A DNA stretch of 64,000 nt from Gp6-AA40 sp035649635. GTDB lineage: Bacteria; Acidobacteriota; Vicinamibacteria; Vicinamibacterales; UBA2999. This document shows positions 27,826 through 36,279 of the stretch, piece after piece. A program made the position numbers and the translations under genes. The stretch's first letter is position 1, and each line of letters starts with the position of its first letter. Under the pieces are notes generated by a model, which saw nothing but the letters and a program-made list of their open reading frames with translations, searched no databases and had not been told where the DNA came from. The stretch spans positions 186,001 through 250,000 of the forward strand of contig DASRJE010000198.1 in the NCBI GenBank assembly GCA_035649635.1, read 5' to 3'.

Positions 27826-29425
27826 CTAGAGCGAGACCGTGAGTTCGGGCGTTCCGGGTATCCAGTCGCGACTCGCGATCAATTGAGGAAGGTGATTGGC
27901 CCACCAACGCTGCGCGTCCCGATGGTCCCAATCGCTCGCGATTGACGGGGCAGAAGCCAACTGCAGAAGCTCGCCGGCATCGCGCGGGCGGCGATTCGGG
28001 TCCTTGTGCAGGCAAGCCATGACGAGGTCGTCGATCGCGCGCGCGATATGCTGTTCGGTTCGCATCGATGGTGGAGTGGGAGGCTGCTGCACATGCTGCA
28101 GCAGCAGCCTCATCGAGGTATCGGCCTCGAAGACCATCTTGCCGGTGAGCAGGAAATAGAGAAGGCACCCTAACGCGTATACATCGGCGGGACGATCGAC
28201 TTGTTCGCCGAGGATGACTTCGGGAGCCATATATGCGGGCGTGCCCATCGCAATTGGCTCACACGTCAGCTGCGTGATCACGGTATTTCGATCGGCGTTC
28301 TTCACCAGGCCGAAATCGAGCACCTTCACGAAGTCGTACTCGAGGCCCATGCGACACACGTAGATATTTGCGGGTTTGATGTCGCGGTGAATCAACCCTC
28401 GCGCGTGCGCCTCGGCCAGTGAGCGGCACACCTGCCGAATCAAGTGCATCGCGCGCGCCGGCGGCAACGGGCCAAAGTCGCGGACCAGCGATTCGAGGTC
28501 TCGACCGTCGAGCAGTTCCATCACGTAGTAAAACGTTCCATCGTGCGTCTGGCCGAAGTCGAAGAGGCGAATGGTGTGCGGCGACGTCAGAGCGGCCGTG
28601 GCCTGTGCCTCGCGTTCGAAGCGGCCCAGTGTTACGGCTGCCTTGTCGAGACTGCCGTCGCTGAGCATTTCTGGTCGAATCAGCTTGACGGCGGCGCTTC
28701 TCGCGAGCAAACGATGGCGCGCCAGCCAGACCTCGCCCATGCCGCCCTCGCCAAGGCGCTCGACGAGCTGATATCCGCCCAGGGCTCGCGCTTCGCGTAT
28801 CTGTCGTCCCAGCCGGTACAAGAGGCGGGCTGGCACGACGGTCAACAGCGCGCAGGCGTAAGTTCGGATAAAACATCAGCAGCGTGTTGACGATCGAAGG
28901 AGTCGGCAAGCCGCGCAGATGGGCGATCCAGACACCAAGTGGATCCATGGACGCCGCGACCAGTCCGGCCAGCAGCATCGACCGCGGGCGGGCGGGTGCC
29001 AGCATTCCGAAGAGCAGGATGAGGACCGTAATCCCCGAGATCGGCCTTACGGTCGTCGGCTGAATAGCCCAACTGTTGAGGAGGGCGAGCAGGAATGCAT
29101 GCGGCACGATGAACGCCACTCCGACGTCGGCCTTGAGCCTGTGGCTGCATCGAGTGCATCGCGCGAATAGCGCCACACCGGCGGCAAGCGCCACGCCCAG
29201 GCCTTCGATCAGGAGCTTATGGGGGCCACGGTCGCCATGAGGCGACATATAGAGATCCAGCATCAGGTTGGAGAGCCACAGTGCTACGCCAATGGCGTAG
29301 AACAGTTGCATTCGGATCGATTGCTCCCTGAGCAGATCTTCGGGGAGGGTCGTCGACCCTGTTCCGCTGCGTGAACGAGGCCTGATCTGGCGTCCGCCTG
29401 GCTCAATGAAGCGACTTGCGTCCAC
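27826..29425 (-). pseudogene. Membrane-sensor Ser/Thr kinase, single frameshift between halves
   Basis: About 532 aa if one base is removed. Start is GTG at 29425 after GAGAGGGGG. Seen: an N-terminal half with about six hydrophobic helices (MQLFYAIGVALWLSNLMLDL, LIEGLGVALAAGVALFA, ISGITVLILLFGMLA), interrupted after LLMFYPN; the other frame resumes YACALLTVVPARLLYRLGRQ and a kinase with GEGGMGEV, AVKLI, HRDIKPAN, DFGLVKN and APEVILGEQ. The extra base is in the TT at 28860-28861 on the plus strand (AA). Known relatives carry this fused layout without a break. The kinase half alone could start from an internal codon and remain active. Confidence 0.85.
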
Positions 29426-29476
29426 GGCACCCCCTCTCGCCGCGCGGCCATGCGAAGGACGTGCCGGAACCGCGAA

Positions 29477-29675
29477 CTTCAAAAATCCAACTCTCAACTC
29501 CCAAACCGACCCCGAACCTCAGTTCTAACCTTCCAATTAATTCGAAGGTTGGGAATGGCCCGCCGTCGCTTGTCGGCCTCGTTCTGTGAGCGACAAGCTT
29601 TGGCGAGGTTTCGCCGAAGCGCGCGGGAAGCGTGTGAGCGCGAAGGCGGAGAGGTTGGGAGTTGGAAGTTGACAG
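29477..29675. repeat. Foldback element with inner hairpin, gene-free 29426-29871
   Basis: The 446-bp gap before the small-protein gene holds outer arms made of CAACTCTCAACTCCCAA (left) and GGTTGGGAGTTGGAAGTTG (right). Inside are the pair GCTTGTCG/CGACAAGC and a 10-bp hairpin, GCTTTGGCGA GGTT TCGCCGAAGC, at 29597-29620. The rest to 29871 must hold the promoter of the long plus-strand operon, but no convincing -35/-10 pair was found. Confidence 0.6.
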
Positions 29676-29871
29676 CCGAGAGTGGGTTGGACAGGCCCGC
29701 ACAGAGTGTCCCGATCGGCGCATCCTGCGCACGCGCACAAGTTGTCCCGCCCGCCACCCACACCCGCGGACCGGTGAACAAAGCTCGGAAAACGGCCTGA
29801 TCGCCGCCACCCACCCCGATTCAGGCACGCGGTCTGGAACTTGCCCATGGGTCCGCTCGGAGGCCATCAAC

Positions 29872-30114
29872 GTGGCGCAACGCATTATCGAGATGCTCAT
29901 CGGACGGCTGATCACCGACGAGGAGTTTCGCAGTGAGTTCCTCAGGGACCCCGAAAAGATCCTGGCGGAGTGCAGCGACCGCGGTCTGGAACTGAGCCGG
30001 ACCGAGGTGGCAGCCCTCGTCAGCACCGATCCCAGCCTGTGGGGCCGAACCGCGGACGCCATCGATCCGCGACTTCAGAAGGCCAGCTTCAAGAACGCCG
30101 TGAGGATTCCATGA
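29872..30114 (+). CDS. Os1348-like NHLP-clan small protein
   Basis: 80 aa, GTG start at 29872 eight bases after GGAGG. Seen: VAQRIIEMLIGRLITDEEFR, SEFLRDPEKILAECSDRG, LELSRTEVAALVSTDP and a C-terminal LQKASFKNAVRIP. The pattern (helix, GRLxTDExFRxxFLxDPE, GLELtxxExAAL) is that of small proteins grouped with NHLP/LigA-like RiPP leader families (Os1348 type). Known: relatives of this clan include precursor or carrier peptides, but Os1348-type proteins have no proven function. The TolC gene start overlaps its stop (ATGA), so translation is coupled. No maturation enzyme is visible nearby. One Cys. Confidence 0.65.
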   Translation: MAQRIIEMLIGRLITDEEFRSEFLRDPEKILAECSDRGLELSRTEVAALVSTDPSLWGRTADAIDPRLQKASFKNAVRIP

Positions 30115-31466
30115 AGAAGCATGTTGAAACGTGGTGCCTCGTTGCGATGCTGCTGCCGGCCCTTGCCGCAGCCCAGTCGATGCCGGTGACGATCACCGAA
30201 CGTCTCTCGCTCGACAAGGCCATCCGGCTGGCGCTCGAGAACAATCGCCAGGTGCAGAGCGCGACTCTGCAGCTCCAGAAGGCCAATGAAGATGTCGAAG
30301 TCGCCCGCACGCACCGCCTGCCTGTCTTCGACATCCAAGGGCAGGCCGCGCAGTTGCTGACGCCCGTCGACTTCGCGTTCCCCCAGGGCGCGTTTGGCGA
30401 TTTTCCAGGCGTCGGACCGATCCCGGCCACGGACACCAACGTCAGCGTGCCCAGGCAACTGACGTACTACGTGTCCTCCCAGATGTCGCAGCCGATTACG
30501 CAGCTGTTTCGAATCGGCCTGGGAATCGACAGCGCCCGCGCGACATCGGCCATCGAGCAGGAGCATCTGAACGCGCAGCGGCTGTCGGTGACCAACTCAG
30601 TCAAGCGGCTGTATTTCGCGATCCTGCAGACCGAGAGCGCGCTCGACTCGACTGAAGAGGCGATCGCGCTGTATCGCGAGCTTGATCGCACGCTCGAGGT
30701 GCGGGTTGCCCAGAAGGTGGCGCTTCGCGCTGACTCTCTCGACGTCCAGTTTCGACTGGCCAGGGAGGAACTGACGCGGACGACCTATCAGAACACGCTG
30801 GCGTCGCAGAAAGAACAGATGAATCAGCTGCTCGGTCGCGACGTACGAACTGACTTCGTCGTCGAACCGGTCACCCAGCTGTCCATTGCTGAAATCGACC
30901 TGGACGCCGCGCGCACGCGCGCGCTCGACAACCGGCCCGATCTTCGCGAAGCACGGCTCAAGGTGGAACAGGCAGACCTGGATCGACGGCTGACGAAAGC
31001 CGATCGAATCCCGGATTTGAGCGTCGCCGTCTCCTACAACTCGTACTTCAACATCGACGTGATGCCGACCAACCTGGCGACAGCGGGGCTGCAATTGAAG
31101 TGGGAGCCGTTCGACTGGGGGCGCAAGGGACGTCAGCTCGCCGCCAAGACCCACACCGTTTCACAGGCACGACTCGCGCTCCGTGACACCGAGGACCGCA
31201 TCATCGTCGACGTCAATAACCGGTTCCGCACGCTGTCGGAGAAGCGGGCGCTCCTGAACGTGGCGCGGATGGCGCAGGCAACCTCGCTCGAGAAGCTGCG
31301 CGTGAAAACGAACCAGTACCAGGTGCAGGCCGCGCTGCTGCCCGATGTCCTCCAGTTGCGGGCCGAGCAAGCCAATTCAGACGACCAATACCAGCAAGCC
31401 TTGCTGGCGTTCTGGACCGCCAAGGCGGATTTCGAGAACGCCATCGGAGAGGAAGTGATCCCATGA
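30111..31466 (+). CDS. TolC-family outer-membrane efflux protein
   Basis: 451 aa. Seen: signal peptide (MKKHVETWCLVAMLLPALAA-AQ), then the duplicated alpha-helical TolC layout starting LSLDKAIRLALENNRQVQSA and repeated as IAEIDLDAARTRALDNRPDL, with long coiled-coil heptads. GLQLKWEPFDWGRKGRQLAA is typical of OEP proteins. It forms the outer-membrane duct of a tripartite pump. The ATG is within an ATGA overlap with the small-protein gene, and its own stop overlaps the next gene in the same manner. An earlier in-frame extension lies inside the small-protein gene and is rejected. Confidence 0.92.
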   Translation: MKKHVETWCLVAMLLPALAAAQSMPVTITERLSLDKAIRLALENNRQVQSATLQLQKANEDVEVARTHRLPVFDIQGQAAQLLTPVDFAFPQGAFGDFPGVGPIPATDTNVSVPRQLTYYVSSQMSQPITQLFRIGLGIDSARATSAIEQEHLNAQRLSVTNSVKRLYFAILQTESALDSTEEAIALYRELDRTLEVRVAQKVALRADSLDVQFRLAREELTRTTYQNTLASQKEQMNQLLGRDVRTDFVVEPVTQLSIAEIDLDAARTRALDNRPDLREARLKVEQADLDRRLTKADRIPDLSVAVSYNSYFNIDVMPTNLATAGLQLKWEPFDWGRKGRQLAAKTHTVSQARLALRDTEDRIIVDVNNRFRTLSEKRALLNVARMAQATSLEKLRVKTNQYQVQAALLPDVLQLRAEQANSDDQYQQALLAFWTAKADFENAIGEEVIP

Positions 31467-32584
31467 CGAAGTCGATCTCGTTTGTTGCGCTCCTCGCCGC
31501 GACGCTTGCGAGCGGGTGCACCAAGGTTGAAGGTGTCGAAGCCAAGCCCGCCCGGCCGGTGAAGACGCAGGCCGTGACGATGGCGCCGGCGGCGACGGGG
31601 ATACGGTACTCGGCCACCATCGAGGCGTTTCAGGAAGTGCCCCTCGCGTTCAAGGCGTCCGGTTACGTCGACGAACTCATTCAACGAAAAGGTGCGGACG
31701 GACGGCAGCGCGCAGCTCAGGCCGGCGATCAGGTCAGCCGAGGCACCGTGCTGGCGCGAGTGCACCAGGCGGACTACCAGGAGAAGGTCAATCAGGGCCG
31801 CGCGAAGCTGGCTGAAGGCGAGGCCTCGCTGCGCAAGGCGAGCCTCGACCTCGAGCGCGCGAAAACGCTCTTCGCGGCGGATAGCCTGATCAAGCCCGAT
31901 CTCGATTCCGCCCAGGCCAACTTCGATTCGGCCCAGGCGCGTGTGACCTCGGCCCAAGCCGACATCGAGTTAGCGCTCAGCGCGTTCCGCGATACCACCC
32001 TGATTTCGCCGGCGTCCGGCATCCTCCTCGAGCGAAAGATTGAAGTCGGAACGCTCGTCGGCGCCGGTACCGTCGGCTTCGTGCTCGGTGACGTGAGCGC
32101 CGTCAAGGCGCGCTTCGGGATTCCGGACGCTGCCATCGCCACTGTGAAGCTCGGTGAAAACATCGGCGTGACGGTCGAAGCGGTCGCCGAAAAAATGTTC
32201 ACCGGACGGATCACGGCAGTCGCGCCAACAGCCGATCCCCAGAGCCGTGTCTTCGATGTCGAAGTCACGATTCCAAACACGGACGGAAGACTGCGTCCGG
32301 GCATGATCGGCACCGTCGCACTTGGTCTGCCGCCCACACCCGTACAACAGCCGCTGACCGTCCCATTGAGCGCCGTCATCAGGGCGACCGACTCGGACAG
32401 CTACGCGCTGATGGTCGTGGAACGGAAAGGTGACGTCGAGATCGCGCACCTCCGGCGCGTCGAGCTCGGTGACGTGTTGGGCAACGGCGTCGCCGTAACT
32501 CACGGTATTGCGGCTGGCGATCGCGTTGTGGTCACCGGCGCGAGCCTCCTGGTCGACGGCGATCCCGTGCGTGTCATTCCGTAA
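31463..32584 (+). CDS. RND efflux periplasmic adaptor lipoprotein
   Basis: 373 aa membrane-fusion protein. Seen: lipoprotein signal with lipobox LASGC (MTKSISFVALLAATLASG-C), a biotinyl-lipoyl half motif VPLAFKASGYVDELI, a central coiled coil rich in Ala/Gln/Asp (KLAEGEASLRKASLDLERA, LDSAQANFDSAQARVTSAQA), the second lipoyl half TLISPASGILLERKIEVG, and a beta-barrel/membrane-proximal part. It links the inner-membrane RND pump to TolC. ATGA overlap with the tolC-type gene. Confidence 0.93.
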   Translation: MTKSISFVALLAATLASGCTKVEGVEAKPARPVKTQAVTMAPAATGIRYSATIEAFQEVPLAFKASGYVDELIQRKGADGRQRAAQAGDQVSRGTVLARVHQADYQEKVNQGRAKLAEGEASLRKASLDLERAKTLFAADSLIKPDLDSAQANFDSAQARVTSAQADIELALSAFRDTTLISPASGILLERKIEVGTLVGAGTVGFVLGDVSAVKARFGIPDAAIATVKLGENIGVTVEAVAEKMFTGRITAVAPTADPQSRVFDVEVTIPNTDGRLRPGMIGTVALGLPPTPVQQPLTVPLSAVIRATDSDSYALMVVERKGDVEIAHLRRVELGDVLGNGVAVTHGIAAGDRVVVTGASLLVDGDPVRVIP

Positions 32585-32585
32585 C

Positions 32586-32630
32586 GGGGTCAGACCCCTT
32601 GACACGACCTGACTCAAGGGGTCTGACCCC
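32586..32630. repeat. Paired GGGGTCAGACCCC palindromes in inverted orientation
   Basis: GGGGTCAGACCCCTTGA (32586-32602) and TCAAGGGGTCTGACCCC (32614-32630) are perfect 17-nt inverted repeats with an 11-nt spacer. Each arm holds its own near-palindrome, the layout of a REPIN. It sits between the adaptor stop and the RND ribosome site. In RNA it would form one strong hairpin that could alter the ratio of adaptor to pump. Confidence 0.85.
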
Positions 32631-32655
32631 TTCACACATTTGCAGAGGACCGGCC

Positions 32656-35600
32656 ATGTCTGAGCACAAAAGCGACGCCGAGATCATCAAGCACACCCAC
32701 AACACCGCGCGCTTCTTCACCGAAACGCGTCACGTCTCGTGGGTCCTGCTCTTCGCCACGGTCCTGTGGGGCGTTTACGGCTACTTCAACATGCCGCAGC
32801 GCAAGGATCCCGACATCCCGATTCGACAGGCGCTCGTCCTCTGCCCGTGGCCGGGGGCAACGGCGGAGAAGATCGAGGAACTGGTCACTCGCCGGATCGA
32901 AGAGAAGGTGGCCGAGAACGTCAAGGTCGATAAGGTCGAGTCCAACACGCGGACGGGCGTGACTGCCGTCTACATCACGCTCGTCGAGGGTGTGGCCGAC
33001 ACCGGCAAGGAGTTCGACGATATCAAGTTGAAGCTGGACACCATCACCGATCTCCCCCAGGGAGCCGGCCCCATCAACTTCATCAAGGACTTCGGCGACA
33101 CCGCCGCGTTGATGCTCACAGTTGCCAGCCCGAGGGTCACCGAGACTGGAGTTGCGATTCGTGCGCGATCCGTGCAGCGGGCGATCGAAGAAACACGCGC
33201 CAGCGCTGACCCGGCTGCCGGACCGACTCGCATCACGTTGGTTCAGGGCCTGCCGGCGGCGGTGCCGCTCGAGCTCGTTCGACGGCCGCTCCGCCTGTTC
33301 GCGGATGCAGCCATGGCTGAGGGTGTCCTTCGTGACGCGCATGTGTTGATTGGCGTCGGCTATGCGGCGGTTGATGCCGCATCGGAGGCCGACGACGCGA
33401 CGATTAAGGCTTACGTCGATCAATACATCCACGAGCGCCTGCGTGCGTCGGAGTTCCATCCCGATTCATGGCCGGTTGTTGTCGTCAGGAATCCCGCCGA
33501 CACGCGTGCACAACTCTCGACGTCGGCTGGCGACAAGTACACCTACAAAGAGCTCGACGACTACACCGACCTGCTGGTGCGCGCGATAAAGACGCTGCCC
33601 ATGGTGTCGAAGGTGACGCGCACCGGGCTGCTGGATGAACGGGTCTACCTGGAGTACTCGCAGGAACGGCTCGCCTCGTACGGTGTCAAGGTGGGCACGC
33701 TCGACGACGTCATCGGGGCGCGCAACATCACGCTGCCCGGCGGCCTGCTCGAGGTCGGCGACAAGAACCTCACCGTCGATCCGTCTGGCGAGTTCAAGAG
33801 CGAAGCTGAAATTGGCGACGTGCTCGTGCCCACCGCGAACGGACGACACGTTTACCTGCGTGACCTCGTGACGATTGGCCGCGGCTACGAGAGCCCCGCA
33901 CGGTTCTACAACTTCTTCAGCCAGCGTGCCGAGGACGGCACCTGGCGACGCTCGCGAGCGGTAACGCTCGCGATCCAGATGCGAGCCGGTCAGAAGATCG
34001 GCGAGTTCGGTGAAGCCGTCGACGCGAAGCTCGCGGAGATCCGCACCCAGCTTCCTGAGGATTTGATGTTCGCGCGCACATCAGACCAGCCTCGGCAGGT
34101 CGAGGAAAACATCGAGTTGTTCATGGGCAGCCTTTACGAGGCGATTGCGCTGGTCGTGCTCGTCTCGCTGATCGGCTTCTGGGAATGGCGCTCGGCCCTC
34201 CTGATGGCATTGTCCATCCCGATCACGTTGGCGATGACGTTCGGGATGATGTATGTGCTCGGGATCGATCTTCAGCAGATCTCGATCGCTTCGTTGATTC
34301 TCGCCCTCGGGTTGCTGGTCGACGATCCCGTCGTCGCGGGCGATGCGATCAAGCGCGACCTGGCTGCGGGGCACCCGCGACTTGTTGCGCCGTGGCTGGG
34401 ACCCACCAAGCTGGCGACGGCAATTCTCTACGCCACGATCACCAACATCGTCGCGTATCTCCCGTTCTTGCTTCTGCCCGGCGATCCAGGGGTGTTTCTC
34501 TACAGCATGCCGGTCGTGATCACCTGCTCGCTGGTGGCGTCGCGAATCGTCTCGATGACGTTCATCCCGCTCCTTGGGTACTACTTGCTGCGTCCGAAGG
34601 CCGAGCCGTCGGTTCATGAGCGGCGCAAGAGCGGGTTCGCCGCTTTCTATTACAAGGTCGGCACCCTGGCGATCCAGCACCGCTGGGCATTTCTCGCGGC
34701 GTCGCTGGTCGTCATCGCGCTCGGCGGTGTCTTTGGAAAGCAGCTCAAGGTGCAGTTCTTCCCGCAGGACCTCCAGTACCTCTCATACGTCGACGTGTGG
34801 CTCCCGGAAGATGCGCCGGTGGCGGCGACCGACCGCGTCGCGCGACAAGTTGAGCAGACTGTCGCGCGTCTGGCAGCGAACTACGAGAAAGAGCACTCGA
34901 AGGATGGCGAAGAGCATCGCGTGCTGAAGTCGTTGACGACCTTCGTCGGAGGAGGCGGACCGCGGTTTTGGTTCTCCGCCGCGCCCGAGCAGTCGCAGCG
35001 GAACTACGCGCAAGTGCTCATCGAAGTATTCGACAAGCACGACACCAATCATCTCGTCGACGAGCTTCAGAAGGAACTGAGTGCCACCATCCCCGGCGTC
35101 CGGCTCGATGTCAGGCGCCTCGAGGTCGGGCCTCCGGTGGGAATCCCGGTCTCGATCCGCGTCTCCGGCGAAGACATTCCAACGCTGCGACAGTTGGCGG
35201 CGGAAATGACCGCGATTTTCAGGGAGGTTCCAATCGCGATCGGCGTGCGCGACAACTGGGGACCCGAAGGGTTCGCGGTCCGGCTGCAGACCGACCCTGA
35301 CAAGGCGAATCTCTCGGGATTGACCAACCTCGACGTCGCGGCTTCGTCCTCGGCGGCAATGGCCGGTCACTCGGTGGGCACCCTCCGTGACGGGGAGGAT
35401 CAGATCCCAGTGGTTGCGCGGCTGCGGATGGAAGAGCGGTCGCAACTCGCAGACATCCGCAGCCTCTATGTCTACGCGACGCAGGGAGAGCAGAAGGTGC
35501 CGCTGCAGTCGATCTCCGAGATCGTCTACGGCATGCGCACCGAGCGGCTGCAGCGCCGCAACCAGTTCAGGACGATCACCGTGTCGGCATTTCCGGAGGC

Positions 35601-36279
35601 CGGTTCGCTACCGTCGGAGGTTCTGGACGCGGCGATGCCGAAGCTCCAGGAGTTCGAGCGCCGTTTGCCCCCGGGCTACAAGATGGAAATCGGAGGCGAG
35701 CGCGAAGAACAGGTCAAGGGCTTTCGTAACCTGGCGATCGTGATGCTCATCTCCATCGCGATGATTTATGTGGCGCTTGTGTTCCAGTTCAAGCACGCGA
35801 TCAAGCCCGCCGTGGTGTTCGCTGCGATTCCGTACGGCGTCGTCGGATCGCTTGCCGCCCTCTACGCCATGGGAGCGCCGTTCGGGTTCATGGCCTTCCT
35901 CGGTGTCGCGAGCCTGATCGGCGTCATCGTCAGCCACATCATCGTGCTGTTCGACTTCATCGAGGAACGGCACAAGGCTGGTGAACCGCTGATCGAGGCA
36001 CTGCTCGATGCCGGCATCATGCGCCTCCGCCCGGTGCTCATCACGGTGGCGGCGACGGTCATCGCGCTGTTCCCGCTGGCCGCGCACGGTGGTCCGCTGT
36101 GGGAACCGCTCTGTTACGCACAAATCGGCGGCCTCACGATTGCGACCTTCGTGACCTTGCTGCTCGTTCCCGTTCTCTACGCGACGTTTGTCCTCGACCT
36201 CAAGCTCGTGAAGTGGGGTGAGCCAGAGACGTCGCCGACCAACGAGATCACCCACGTCACGCCGGCCGAGGCTGTATGA
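32656..36279 (+). CDS. RND-family efflux permease
   Basis: 1207 aa inner-membrane proton antiporter. ATG at 32656 follows GAGG. Seen: N-terminal TM1 (VSWVLLFATVLWGVYGYFNM), MPQRKDPDIPIRQALV, pore domains, TM2-TM6 with the proton-relay pair in ALGLLVDDPVVAGDAI, the second TM bundle from IAMIYVALVFQFKHAIKPAV, and a C-terminal LITVAATVIALFPLAAHGGP. It is about 150 residues longer than AcrB, with extra sequence in the first periplasmic loop (near 200-300). Substrate cannot be inferred; no AcrR-like regulator is adjacent. The stop overlaps the GH63-like gene by ATGA, an unusual pump-to-metabolism coupling. Confidence 0.93.
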   Translation: MSEHKSDAEIIKHTHNTARFFTETRHVSWVLLFATVLWGVYGYFNMPQRKDPDIPIRQALVLCPWPGATAEKIEELVTRRIEEKVAENVKVDKVESNTRTGVTAVYITLVEGVADTGKEFDDIKLKLDTITDLPQGAGPINFIKDFGDTAALMLTVASPRVTETGVAIRARSVQRAIEETRASADPAAGPTRITLVQGLPAAVPLELVRRPLRLFADAAMAEGVLRDAHVLIGVGYAAVDAASEADDATIKAYVDQYIHERLRASEFHPDSWPVVVVRNPADTRAQLSTSAGDKYTYKELDDYTDLLVRAIKTLPMVSKVTRTGLLDERVYLEYSQERLASYGVKVGTLDDVIGARNITLPGGLLEVGDKNLTVDPSGEFKSEAEIGDVLVPTANGRHVYLRDLVTIGRGYESPARFYNFFSQRAEDGTWRRSRAVTLAIQMRAGQKIGEFGEAVDAKLAEIRTQLPEDLMFARTSDQPRQVEENIELFMGSLYEAIALVVLVSLIGFWEWRSALLMALSIPITLAMTFGMMYVLGIDLQQISIASLILALGLLVDDPVVAGDAIKRDLAAGHPRLVAPWLGPTKLATAILYATITNIVAYLPFLLLPGDPGVFLYSMPVVITCSLVASRIVSMTFIPLLGYYLLRPKAEPSVHERRKSGFAAFYYKVGTLAIQHRWAFLAASLVVIALGGVFGKQLKVQFFPQDLQYLSYVDVWLPEDAPVAATDRVARQVEQTVARLAANYEKEHSKDGEEHRVLKSLTTFVGGGGPRFWFSAAPEQSQRNYAQVLIEVFDKHDTNHLVDELQKELSATIPGVRLDVRRLEVGPPVGIPVSIRVSGEDIPTLRQLAAEMTAIFREVPIAIGVRDNWGPEGFAVRLQTDPDKANLSGLTNLDVAASSSAAMAGHSVGTLRDGEDQIPVVARLRMEERSQLADIRSLYVYATQGEQKVPLQSISEIVYGMRTERLQRRNQFRTITVSAFPEAGSLPSEVLDAAMPKLQEFERRLPPGYKMEIGGEREEQVKGFRNLAIVMLISIAMIYVALVFQFKHAIKPAVVFAAIPYGVVGSLAALYAMGAPFGFMAFLGVASLIGVIVSHIIVLFDFIEERHKAGEPLIEALLDAGIMRLRPVLITVAATVIALFPLAAHGGPLWEPLCYAQIGGLTIATFVTLLLVPVLYATFVLDLKLVKWGEPETSPTNEITHVTPAEAV

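Noticed and set aside
25439..29425. Programmed ribosomal frameshifting as explanation of the three broken genes
   Set aside because: No slippery heptamer followed by a stem was seen at the lesion sites, and full-length relatives need no shift; error or mutation is simpler.
29403..30062. 219-codon minus-strand frame over the NHLP-type gene
   Set aside because: Low-complexity Arg/Ser composition; conflicts with the small protein supported by ribosome site and coupling.
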